In this document: one piece after another, positions 1-7,693 of the stretch
Layout: each line of letters starts with the position of its first letter
Position numbering within the stretch: the first letter of the stretch is position 1
Source: CAJMNU01 sp905214855
GTDB lineage: Bacteria > Bacillota > Clostridia > Lachnospirales > Lachnospiraceae
Assembly: GCA_937890595.1 (NCBI GenBank)
Contig: CALADM010000020.1
Coordinates: forward strand, 26,231 to 90,230
Direction of reading: 5' to 3'
DNA length: 64,000 nt
Notes under the pieces: generated by a model
What the model was told of the DNA's origin: nothing
Seen by the model: only the letters and a program-made list of their open reading frames with translations
The model's database searches: none
Program-made: the position numbers and the translations under genes

Positions 1-27
1 GTATCAAAGTAATTCGGAGGTCTTTCT

Positions 28-477
28 ATGAGTTCCAAAACCAAAATCGTAGTGCTGAGAATGAAAGAGCTGATCTATACTGGCATTTTCATCGGACTTG
101 CCATCTTATTGATCATTCTGTTCTTTTTTATGTTCCAGCCCAAAGAACCTGCCAGTGAAACAGCAGCCAAGGCACAAACCTATTTCCCCGGTGTATATAC
201 TTCCTCTCTTCAGCTTGGCAACCAGAGTGTCAATGTGGAAGTAGCTGTTGATTCTGACTGTATCAATGGTGTCAGCCTTGTATCTTTAAGTGAATCTGTC
301 ACGACCATGTATCCCCTTATTGCTCCAACTCTGTCTTCTTTAAATGAACAGATCCAAAAAAAACAGTCTTTAGATGCTCTGGAATATACACCACAGACAC
401 AGTATACCTCTCAGGCACTGGAAAAAGCGATCAGCCGTGCCCTAAAAAAAGCCAGAGCAACACAGCCTGCCAGCTAA
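28..477 (+). CDS. Membrane-anchored FMN-binding-like protein
   Basis: A 149-residue protein with one N-terminal membrane segment (about residues 15-36, very Ile/Leu/Phe-rich) and an outward-facing domain. The segment PGVYTSSLQLGNQSVNVEV followed by SLSESVTTMYPL resembles the small FMN-binding-like fold seen in clostridial surface proteins, but I see no clear flavin-attachment motif, so ligand binding is inference. The start is well supported: GGAGG lies 7 nt before the ATG. It is read away from the rest of the neighbourhood and converges on the lipoprotein gene at 557, with a shared hairpin between them. The gene upstream lies outside the window. Confidence 0.7.
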   Translation: MSSKTKIVVLRMKELIYTGIFIGLAILLIILFFFMFQPKEPASETAAKAQTYFPGVYTSSLQLGNQSVNVEVAVDSDCINGVSLVSLSESVTTMYPLIAPTLSSLNEQIQKKQSLDALEYTPQTQYTSQALEKAISRALKKARATQPAS

Positions 478-510
478 GGACCAGACATCCATTTGACTCT
501 ATATAAAGCA

Positions 511-552
511 AAAAGGGATGATGTCCTCTTGATTCCAACATCATCCCCTTTT
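511..552. terminator. Bidirectional intrinsic terminator
   Basis: Two 14-bp arms (AAAAGGGATGATGT and its near-perfect complement at 539-552, one mismatch) enclose a 14-nt loop. A-rich and T-rich flanks give a U-run in both directions, so it can end both convergent genes at 477 and 557. Confidence 0.8.
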
Positions 553-556
553 ACAT

Positions 557-1123
557 TTAACGGCTGATCGCAACCACTTTCAGATTTCCCTCTTCTGTCA
601 TTCCAAGGGCAATATGAATCGTTCCCTCTCCCATTGTGGCAAGATCATCCTTGTCCGTCTCCATCTTGGAGGTATCGATATCACGGATCACATTTCTCAA
701 ACGGTCTGTAAAGATATCTTCTGGTTTGAGTTTTAAAAATTCGTCCTTATTTGCGATCTCAATTCCTTCTCCATCAGGACTTACAATTCCGATCGGATAT
801 GCCACCAGATCTGCCATTGCCTCCAGATCCTGATCTGCCACTGCTTTTTTTACCTGATCTGCTAAAATCTGCAGATCACTGACTTTTTTCTCCGTCTCTT
901 TCTCTGCAGAACTTTCTTTTTGGGATTCTTCCTCAGACCCCTGAATCTCCAATGTCTCTTTGGTCTCTTTCTCTGCCTCAGTCGTCTTTTCTGTAGATTC
1001 TGATGCCATTGTCACTTTCTCTGTCGCTTCTGTCGTGGTATCTGCTTTTTTCCCACAGGCTGCTGCCCCCAACACCATAAGGCTCAACATGCCGATTCCC
1101 AATGCTTTTCTGTATTTTCTCAT
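557..1123 (-). CDS. Lipoprotein of unknown function with Glu/Thr-rich linker
   Basis: 188 residues. The N-terminus MRKYRKALGIGM is followed by a hydrophobic stretch and the lipobox LGAAAC, so the protein should be lipid-anchored at Cys23 outside the cytoplasmic membrane. Residues about 25-80 are a low-complexity linker of Thr, Glu, Lys and Ser. The C-terminal about 100 residues form a compact domain (LADQVKKAVADQDLEAMADL, then YPIGIVSPDG) of the kind seen in many unassigned Lachnospiraceae lipoproteins. No catalytic motif is visible. It follows nrdD on the same strand with an 80-nt gap before its own ATG. I do not recognise a function. Confidence 0.75.
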   Translation of the reverse strand: MRKYRKALGIGMLSLMVLGAAACGKKADTTTEATEKVTMASESTEKTTEAEKETKETLEIQGSEEESQKESSAEKETEKKVSDLQILADQVKKAVADQDLEAMADLVAYPIGIVSPDGEGIEIANKDEFLKLKPEDIFTDRLRNVIRDIDTSKMETDKDDLATMGEGTIHIALGMTEEGNLKVVAISR

Positions 1124-1203
1124 GTTTCTTCACATCCTTTTCTTATTGTTCAGGGGGCTTTCTCAACGCTGCCAGCATCCCGCACTGCGAAAGACACAGA
1201 TCC

Positions 1204-3666
1204 TTATTTTTGATTCTGCTCCGCAAATTTACGGATATTGGAAGCGTTCACAAACTTTACGATCTCCCCATTTTTAATCTGTACCAGAGTGGGTGCCTGC
1301 ATAATGCCAAGCTGATTGCTCAGTTCCATATTCTCTTCCGCATCCACAACCTGATATTCTACATTTTTTAAAAACTCTTTTGCTTTGCTGCAATTTGGAC
1401 AGGTTTTTGTTGTAAACAGGTAGATCCCACTCTCTTTTAACATACCCGATTTCGATATCACGACATTTGAGGAATTCTGCTTTTTCTCCTGAGCCGCAAA
1501 CTTTGGACTATTCTGTGAAACTTCCTGTGACATCTCCTTTGTCTCTTTACAGTCTTCATGTTCCATATTCACCATGATGCTGCCTTTTCCATGGCTGTGC
1601 ATCACATCATATGTCTTTCTGTTCTTATACTCTTCCAGCTTTCCTTCATTCCAGTTCTGTACCGGTCTGTAATATCCTGTGATACGACTGTATACCTCCG
1701 CTGGTTTTTTGCACTTTGGACATGTAAAATGTTCTCCGTTCAGGTATCCGTGTTCCTTACAGATAGAGTATGTCGGTGACAGTGTATAATACGGCAATTT
1801 ATAATTTTGTGCAATCGTGCGTACCAGCTTTGCGGCAGCTTTCCAGTCTGGCAGCTTTTCACCTAAAAATGCATGGAATACAGTTCCTGATGTATAGAGA
1901 GTTTGAAGCTCGTCCTGAATATCCAGTGCATCGAAAATATCTTCTGTATAGCCAACTGGCAGATGAGAACTGTTTGTATAATATGGTACTCCATTTCCCT
2001 CAGAGGCTGTGATGATATCCGGATAGCGTTCCTTGTCATGTTTTGCCAGACGATATGTTGTGGATTCTGCCGGTGTTGCCTCAAGATTATAGAGATCCCC
2101 ATACTCTTCCTGATATGTTACCAATCGCTCTCTCATATGATTCAGCACATCCACTGTAAACTGCTGTGTCTCCTTATGAGTCAGATCCTTACGCAGCCAG
2201 CGTGCATTCAGCCCTGCCTCATTCATGCCAATCAAACCGATCGTGGAAAAATGATTGGAAAAATCTCCCAGATATCTCTTGGTATAAGGATATAAGCCTG
2301 CATCCAGTAGTCTTGTGACAACCTCTCTCTTTGTCTTCAAAGAACGGGCTGCAATATCCATCATATGATCCAGACGTTCATAAAATTCTTTCTCATTGAC
2401 AGACAGATATGCGATCCTTGGCATATTGATCGTGACAACCCCTATAGAACCTGTGCTCTCGCCAGAACCAAAGAAACCGCCTGTCTTCTTTCTCAGTTCC
2501 CTAAGATCCAATCTCAACCTACAACACATACTTCTGACATCACTTGGCTGCATATCGCTGTTGATATAATTAGAAAAATATGGTGTTCCATATTTCGCTG
2601 TCATCTCAAATAAAAGACGGTTATTCTCTGTATCAGACCAATCAAAATCTTTTGTGATAGAATAGGTCGGGATCGGATACTGGAATCCTCTTCCGTTGGC
2701 ATCTCCCTCGATCATCGTCTCAATAAACGCACGGTTTACCATATCCATCTCTTTTTTACAGTCTTTGTATTTAAAATCCATCTCCCGACCGCCTACGATC
2801 GCTGGCATCTCTGCCATGTCATCTGGTACTGTCCAGTCCAGAGTGATATTGGAAAACGGAGCTTGTGTTCCCCAGCGGCTTGGCGTGTTCACACCATAAA
2901 TAAAGGATTCAATACACTTTTTAACCTCCGAATACTTCAGGTTGTCTGCCTTTACAAAAGGAGCAAGATATGTATCAAAGGAAGAAAATGCCTGTGCGCC
3001 AGCCCACTCATTTTGCATGATCCCAAGGAAATTTACCATTTGATTGCAAAGTACGGAAAGATGTCTTGCCGGTGAAGAAGTGATTTTTCCGGTAATTCCA
3101 CCAAGTCCCTCTGTGATCAGCTGTTTTAATGACCAACCTGCACAATATCCGGTCAGCATAGACAGGTCATGGAGGTGGATATCTGCGTTGCGGTGTGCAT
3201 CTGCGATCTCCTGATCATAGATCTCTGATAGCCAGTAGTTCGCTGTGATCGCGCCAGAATTGCTGAGAATCAGACCGCCGACAGAGTATGTCACAGTAGA
3301 ATTTTCCTTCACACGCCAGTCTTCTACTTTGACATAACCATTCACAACATCTTTGTAATCCAGCATCGTCGCATTCATATTGCGGATCTTCTCACGCTGC
3401 TTGCGGTACAAAATATATGCCTTTGCCACATCGGTATATCCGGTCTGCTCTAACACATGTTCTACACTGTCTTGGATCTGTTCCACGCAGATATGACCAT
3501 CCTTCATCTTAGGCTGAAAATCTGCTGTCACTCTTAAAGACAGCAGTTCCAAAATCTCATGGTTGAAATCTTTCTTCGTTGCCTTGAACGCCTTCTTTAT
3601 CGCCTCTGTGATCTTAGTAAGACTAAATTCTGCAATTTCCCCATCACGTTTTACCACTTCTATCAT
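1204..3666 (-). CDS. nrdD: Anaerobic (class III) ribonucleoside-triphosphate reductase with fused thioredoxin-like domain
   Basis: 820 residues. It converts ribonucleoside triphosphates to deoxyribonucleotides by a glycyl-radical mechanism in the cytoplasm. The N-terminal ATP-cone begins MIEVVKRDGEIAEF (allosteric control). The large barrel domain is followed by a four-cysteine zinc site (ICKEHG...CPKCKKP) and the glycyl-radical loop SRITGYY with Gly664. After a Ser/Gln/Lys linker (about 706-740) comes an extra C-terminal domain of about 80 residues with the redox motif CPNC (756-759) and a cis-Pro-like QAPTLV, a glutaredoxin/NrdH-type fold. The fusion suggests the reductant is carried in cis. 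The ATG at 3666 was chosen because GGAAAGGAG precedes it by 8 nt; the frame is open 16 codons further upstream. It has its own promoter with paired NrdR-type boxes. A second, unfused nrdD lies at 7694. Gene family is certain; the redox partner role is inference. Confidence 0.95.
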   Translation of the reverse strand: MIEVVKRDGEIAEFSLTKITEAIKKAFKATKKDFNHEILELLSLRVTADFQPKMKDGHICVEQIQDSVEHVLEQTGYTDVAKAYILYRKQREKIRNMNATMLDYKDVVNGYVKVEDWRVKENSTVTYSVGGLILSNSGAITANYWLSEIYDQEIADAHRNADIHLHDLSMLTGYCAGWSLKQLITEGLGGITGKITSSPARHLSVLCNQMVNFLGIMQNEWAGAQAFSSFDTYLAPFVKADNLKYSEVKKCIESFIYGVNTPSRWGTQAPFSNITLDWTVPDDMAEMPAIVGGREMDFKYKDCKKEMDMVNRAFIETMIEGDANGRGFQYPIPTYSITKDFDWSDTENNRLLFEMTAKYGTPYFSNYINSDMQPSDVRSMCCRLRLDLRELRKKTGGFFGSGESTGSIGVVTINMPRIAYLSVNEKEFYERLDHMMDIAARSLKTKREVVTRLLDAGLYPYTKRYLGDFSNHFSTIGLIGMNEAGLNARWLRKDLTHKETQQFTVDVLNHMRERLVTYQEEYGDLYNLEATPAESTTYRLAKHDKERYPDIITASEGNGVPYYTNSSHLPVGYTEDIFDALDIQDELQTLYTSGTVFHAFLGEKLPDWKAAAKLVRTIAQNYKLPYYTLSPTYSICKEHGYLNGEHFTCPKCKKPAEVYSRITGYYRPVQNWNEGKLEEYKNRKTYDVMHSHGKGSIMVNMEHEDCKETKEMSQEVSQNSPKFAAQEKKQNSSNVVISKSGMLKESGIYLFTTKTCPNCSKAKEFLKNVEYQVVDAEENMELSNQLGIMQAPTLVQIKNGEIVKFVNASNIRKFAEQNQK

Positions 3667-3752
3667 AATTTCTGCTCCTTTCCATCTGTATGTGCTGCCT
3701 GAGCTTGTTTTCACGTTACCAACACCTACAGCCCCAAACGGGTATGGATTCC

Positions 3753-3781
3753 ATTATAGCAGACCCACCATCAAAACACAA
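3753..3781 (-). promoter_or_regulatory. Sigma-A-type promoter of fused nrdD
   Basis: On the minus strand TTGTGT (3776-3781), a 17-bp spacer and TATAAT (3753-3758) preceded by TGC (extended -10). The -35 hexamer lies inside the proximal NrdR-type box, the arrangement expected for direct repression. Confidence 0.7.
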
Positions 3782-3822
3782 TATCCTGATTTTTTATTTT
3801 CTTTATAAACTAGATATAGTGT
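3776..3822 (-). promoter_or_regulatory. Pair of NrdR-type boxes upstream of fused nrdD
   Basis: Box 1 at 3807-3822 reads ACACTATATCTAGTTT (minus strand) and matches the NrdR consensus acaCwAtATaTwGtgt at 14 of 16 positions. Box 2 at 3776-3791 reads AATCAGGATATTGTGT and matches at 12 of 16. Start-to-start spacing is exactly 31 bp, three helical turns, the usual NrdR arrangement. Binding itself is inferred. Confidence 0.8.
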
Positions 3823-3860
3823 AAAACGTCCATTCTTCCTATTTTCAGAAAATCCTTTAT

Positions 3861-5147
3861 TTACGGGCTTTTCTTCGCCTCTGAAAGAATTTTCATATAC
3901 AATTCTGCTGGCAGATATCCTGTGACCGTGATTCCATCCTGTCCATATTCCTCAGAAATCAGCTCACCATATTTTCGGATCTGCTGTATCTTTCCTGCGT
4001 CTTTATATGCATATACATGCTCAAAATACACTCTTCTCGCCTTTAAGATCTGTACCAAAAGCTCTTTGAGCGTATCCAGCCCCTCTCCTGTCTTTGCAGA
4101 AAGGCAAACTTGATGATCTGACGACATATCTCTCAAATAACTAAGATCTTCGGCAAGATCACATTTATTAAAGACAGTAATGACCGTTTTTCCCTCCACT
4201 CCTAACTGCTTTAACGTTTCGTATACAATATACATCTGCGTGTCCCGCCATGGATTGGAGCTGTCCACCACATGCAAGATCAGATCACTATATTTTGCTT
4301 CCTCTAATGTACTTCGGAATGCATCGATCAGGTGATGTGGCAATTTTCGGATAAAACCTACAGTATCTGTTAAAAGGATCTTCTGACCCCCCGGAAGTTC
4401 CAATCCTCTGGTTGTCGGATCTAATGTCGCAAATAATTTATCCTCAGCAAGGATTCCTGCATCTGTCAGTGCATTTAACAGTGTGGACTTTCCTGCATTG
4501 GTATATCCCACGATCGCTACCACTGGTGTATGGCTCTTCCCTCTAAGTTGTCTGGATACCTCTCTGTGGCGTTTCACTTCCTCCAGTTCTGCTTTCAATC
4601 TCCCGATCCGTTCATGGATCAAACGTCTATCCGATTCCAGCTTTGATTCTCCTGGTCCTCTTGTTCCAATTCCGCCTCCCAGACGGGATAAAGAATTGCG
4701 CAGTCCCACAAGGCGCACCGCACGGTATTTTAATTGTGCCAGTTCAACCTGAATTTTTCCCTCTCTGGTGGTCGCATGACGGGCAAAGATATCCAGAATC
4801 ACCATCGTTCTATCCATAACCTTAGTATCCAATGCTTCCTCCAGATTTCTCAGCTGTGCAGGGGATAATTCATCATCGCATACGATCCCTGTCGCCTCTG
4901 TCTCAAAAATCCTCCATCTGACTTCTTCTAATTTTCCCTTTCCCAGATACGTTCCTGGGTGGATCTGCTCCCTGTTCTGAATGATCTTATCCAATGTGAC
5001 CGCTCCCGCAGTCTTTACCAGCTCCTCCAGCTCATCTAGAGAAGCTGCTGTGTCATCCTCCTCACAGGTACTGACCCCGACAAGAATCACACGCTCTTTT
5101 GCCTCTTCTATCTCAAACACTTCATTTCTCCCGTCTGTTAAATCCAA
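3861..5147 (-). CDS. hflX: Ribosome-associated GTPase HflX
   Basis: 428 residues, normal family length. It binds the 50S subunit and helps split stalled or stressed ribosomes. An N-terminal HflX domain (about 1-195, with GKLEEVRW and the glycine-rich GGGIGTRGPGE linker) precedes the G domain: G1 GYTNAGKSTLLN, G3 DTVGF, G4 NKCD, G5 region SAKTGEGL. The start gives the ordinary HflX N-terminus. It lies 22 bp downstream of the TPR lipoprotein gene and is probably co-transcribed with it; the fused nrdD downstream has its own promoter. Assignment is secure. Confidence 0.95.
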   Translation of the reverse strand: MDLTDGRNEVFEIEEAKERVILVGVSTCEEDDTAASLDELEELVKTAGAVTLDKIIQNREQIHPGTYLGKGKLEEVRWRIFETEATGIVCDDELSPAQLRNLEEALDTKVMDRTMVILDIFARHATTREGKIQVELAQLKYRAVRLVGLRNSLSRLGGGIGTRGPGESKLESDRRLIHERIGRLKAELEEVKRHREVSRQLRGKSHTPVVAIVGYTNAGKSTLLNALTDAGILAEDKLFATLDPTTRGLELPGGQKILLTDTVGFIRKLPHHLIDAFRSTLEEAKYSDLILHVVDSSNPWRDTQMYIVYETLKQLGVEGKTVITVFNKCDLAEDLSYLRDMSSDHQVCLSAKTGEGLDTLKELLVQILKARRVYFEHVYAYKDAGKIQQIRKYGELISEEYGQDGITVTGYLPAELYMKILSEAKKSP

Positions 5148-5169
5148 AAATCTATACAGTTCATATTTC

Positions 5170-5973
5170 TCAACGAGTTTTCAAAAACTCCAGCTCTCTC
5201 TTTGCTTCCTCATCTTCTGTATAAACTGTCACATATGCTTCTAACAGTTCTCTCGCCTTGGCAAAATCACTGCAATATTCATATGCCACCACCTGATTAA
5301 ACAAAAGTTCCTGTTTCACAGAATCTTCTGATGGCGAAACTTCTGCTGTGTCAGTCTGTTCCTGTTCCCACATTGTGATTCCCTGTTCAAATGCCTCTGC
5401 CGCCTTCTGTGGTTCATCCTGCTTTAGATAACAAAGTCCGATCTGATTATAGAGCGCTGGTGAAGCTGTTCCTTGTGACATAGCTTCCTCCAGCAAGGTC
5501 ATTGCCTCCTCTGTCTGTCCCTGTTTTAACAGTTCCTGTCCCAAAACAAGCCTTGCCTCACCACTTCCAGATGCATCCTGTTTCAATGTCTTTCCCTTCT
5601 CAAATGACTCCTGCGCTTTTGAAAGCTCTCCCATAGAAGCCTGTGCCATACTGAGGAAATAATAATACTCTGCCTTTTCCTCATCTGCCTGCAACAGGAT
5701 CTGATATGTCTGTGCCGCAGATGTATAATCTCCCATTGCATATTCTGCCTCTGCTCGGTATTTTAATACATCCAGCTCAAATTTTCCTACCAGACCATTC
5801 GAATGGGATATCGCTTCATCAAACTGCGTCACTGCCTCCTCATAACGTCCCTCATCCAAAGCTGTAATTCCTGCCATCCTGTAATCTTCTTTTGATATTC
5901 CCTCTTTGCATCCTGCAAGTAAGAGTGTCCCACAGGTCAGCAGAATCAAAAACACCTTCTTATTTTTCCTCAT
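5170..5973 (-). CDS. TPR-repeat lipoprotein
   Basis: 267 residues from the chosen ATG. The signal peptide MRKNKKVFLILLTCGTLLLAGC ends in the lipobox LLAGC (Cys22), so it is lipid-anchored at the outer face of the membrane. The remainder is a run of helical tetratricopeptide repeats (for example AGITALDEGRYEEAVTQFDE, then QIGLCYLKQDEPQKAAEAFE), about six units, which usually act as protein-binding scaffolds. The frame runs 15 codons further upstream, but GGAGAGG stands 4-7 nt before the ATG at 5973 and only this start gives a proper signal peptide. It sits between dut and hflX on the same strand. Partner unknown. Confidence 0.85.
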   Translation of the reverse strand: MRKNKKVFLILLTCGTLLLAGCKEGISKEDYRMAGITALDEGRYEEAVTQFDEAISHSNGLVGKFELDVLKYRAEAEYAMGDYTSAAQTYQILLQADEEKAEYYYFLSMAQASMGELSKAQESFEKGKTLKQDASGSGEARLVLGQELLKQGQTEEAMTLLEEAMSQGTASPALYNQIGLCYLKQDEPQKAAEAFEQGITMWEQEQTDTAEVSPSEDSVKQELLFNQVVAYEYCSDFAKARELLEAYVTVYTEDEEAKRELEFLKTR

Positions 5974-6029
5974 CGTGCCTCTCCACTCTTTCTGCCCGAA
6001 TCTCTGATCGCTCAACATCCCATCCGTTT

Positions 6030-6464
6030 TTACTGTTTTCCTGTACTCCCAAAACCGCCTCTGTTGCTGTTTCCCAGATTTTCCACTTCATCAAACAGGA
6101 TCTGTGGCTGATGTTCCATAATACGGAATTGGCAGATGCGGTCATTGACGTGGATCACCGTGTCCCTCATTGCCAAAGCAGAAAAATGCCACTGATCCTG
6201 ATCGCCGCAATAGCTCTCATCCACGACTCCCATATGATTTGCCTGAATGATACCAAAATTTTTATAGGTACTGCTTCTTGGAACAATATGGGCTTCATAT
6301 CCCTTTGGCAGTTCCATTGCCACTCCAAGCGGAATCAGAACCCAGTCTCCTTTTTTCATCTCTACTTCTTTTGCGGCTCTTAAATCGATCCAATCTGATT
6401 TTCCATCCACATAGCAAAGTTTTTCAATCTCATCTGAAAAATACTTGATCTTGATTGTTTCCAT
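6030..6464 (-). CDS. dut: dUTPase-family nucleotide hydrolase
   Basis: 144 residues. It hydrolyses dUTP to dUMP and pyrophosphate, keeping uracil out of DNA and feeding dTMP synthesis. The trimeric dUTPase/dCTP-deaminase fold motifs are visible: PRSSTYKNFGI (motif 2), GVVDESYCGD (motif 3), DRICQFRI (motif 4) and the P-loop-like C-terminal RGGFGSTG (motif 5). The substrate-pocket segment is slightly divergent from classic trimeric dUTPases, so dCTP-related activity cannot be excluded. It lies 28 bp downstream of nrdG, which fits a deoxynucleotide supply operon. Confidence 0.9.
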   Translation of the reverse strand: METIKIKYFSDEIEKLCYVDGKSDWIDLRAAKEVEMKKGDWVLIPLGVAMELPKGYEAHIVPRSSTYKNFGIIQANHMGVVDESYCGDQDQWHFSALAMRDTVIHVNDRICQFRIMEHQPQILFDEVENLGNSNRGGFGSTGKQ

Positions 6465-6492
6465 CCTTCTTCCATTATCCTTTCTAATCCTT

Positions 6493-6987
6493 TTATTCTA
6501 TCTCGTACAAAACAACCTCTCCACTCTTTAGGGTCTTTTTTACATCGATCACTCTCTGGTTTGCGCTCCCTCTCCAATGCAGTTTTATATTCTTCTGAGC
6601 TACTATAAATTTCCCATCGATCAGCACATCCACCAGCTTAATATAAGGAAGATCACAGATCTCCTCCCAGTTATATCCAGTATACATCCAGATCGTTTTT
6701 TCAGGAAATTGTTCCTTTACCTCTGCCATCAGACTTCCCACTTCATCTCTATTTCCCATAAAAAGAGGATCTCCTCCACTCAGTGTCAGACCAGACACAT
6801 ACGGGCGTTCCAGATATTCAAAAAGTTCCTTCTTTGCCTCCTCATCAAAAGGAAGACCTCCGCATGCATCCCATGTGATCGGATTCTGACATTCTGGGCA
6901 GTGATGGCTGCATCCTGCAAGCCAAAGCACTCCACGAAGCCCTTCTCCGTTGAGCATATCGTCTTTTGTAATATTATGATACCGCAT
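6493..6987 (-). CDS. nrdG: Anaerobic ribonucleotide reductase activating protein
   Basis: 164 residues, the usual NrdG length. A radical-SAM enzyme that uses a [4Fe-4S] cluster and S-adenosylmethionine to install the glycyl radical on NrdD. The cluster motif CSHHCPEC (Cx3Cx2C) and the SAM-binding LSGGDPL follow the typical N-terminus MRYHNITKDD. It is separated from the nearer nrdD (7694) by a DUF5684 gene and a strong terminator, so it is probably transcribed on its own with dut. With two nrdD genes and only one activase in view, it may serve both, which is inference. Confidence 0.95.
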   Translation of the reverse strand: MRYHNITKDDMLNGEGLRGVLWLAGCSHHCPECQNPITWDACGGLPFDEEAKKELFEYLERPYVSGLTLSGGDPLFMGNRDEVGSLMAEVKEQFPEKTIWMYTGYNWEEICDLPYIKLVDVLIDGKFIVAQKNIKLHWRGSANQRVIDVKKTLKSGEVVLYEIE

Positions 6988-7073
6988 ATCCTTATCTCCT
7001 ATATTGTCTTCTTCATTGTCCTTTATCAGACTCTGGTATCATATCATATTTTTCCTGCTATTTCTAGCAAAAA

Positions 7074-7120
7074 GATAGCTGACTCATCTTTCGAAAAAAC
7101 CGAAAGATGAATCAGCCATC
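7074..7120 (-). terminator. Intrinsic terminator after the DUF5684 gene
   Basis: A long hairpin (arms of about 20 bp around a short A-rich loop near 7093-7100) is followed on the minus strand by ATCTTTTTGC. It isolates nrdG from the upstream genes. Confidence 0.8.
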
Positions 7121-7133
7121 TAAAAAGCAATCC

Positions 7134-7514
7134 TTATACCTGTGGTCCTTCATATTCTGCACTTCCAAATCCTAAGATCATATAGAATAAGGATGGCAAA
7201 AGAAGCAGCCCAATCATAAAACCAGTTCCTTTTCCAAACGCCTTCGCCAGTTTCATGTTCACGATAACCATAACTACAATATTGACACATGGAACTAACT
7301 GCAAAAGAAACAGCCAGCCATTTCCCCAGGCGATCTCATAGAGCTTATAACTTCCATAAAATGGGATCAAAGATGCCCAGCCCGGCTTTCCTGCCTTTAC
7401 AAACATCTTCCACATACCGATGACCGCAAGAATGCTCAAACTCAACATGATCACCCAGTATACCATAAGCACTGCACCTGATATGGCACTCTCATAACCG
7501 TACCCATACTCCAT
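7134..7514 (-). CDS. DUF5684-type small membrane protein
   Basis: 126 residues from the chosen ATG. It has an N-terminal Tyr/Gly-rich tag (MEYGYGYE), then three or four membrane segments with the family signature KAGKPGWASLIPFYGSYKLY and FGKGTGFMIGLLLLP. Function is unknown; the family is common in Firmicutes. AGGAGG lies 9 nt before the ATG at 7514; an ATG two codons upstream is also possible but would be too close to the ribosome site. It lies between the second nrdD and nrdG but has its own terminator, so no functional link with ribonucleotide reduction is implied. Confidence 0.7.
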   Translation of the reverse strand: MEYGYGYESAISGAVLMVYWVIMLSLSILAVIGMWKMFVKAGKPGWASLIPFYGSYKLYEIAWGNGWLFLLQLVPCVNIVVMVIVNMKLAKAFGKGTGFMIGLLLLPSLFYMILGFGSAEYEGPQV

Positions 7515-7693
7515 ACTCATTTTCCTCCTTTGCATTTTTGCCTGAAAGACTCTCTTTCGCAATCAAACACAAGCAACAGACAACACTCTGTATTGTTCTG
7601 TTTCAGGCTTTTTTATCATACCATATCTATCCTTTAAATGCAATGTCAGGAAACAATTCCGTATAGGTTTTTCTTTTGTTTCTCAAAGAGAAA

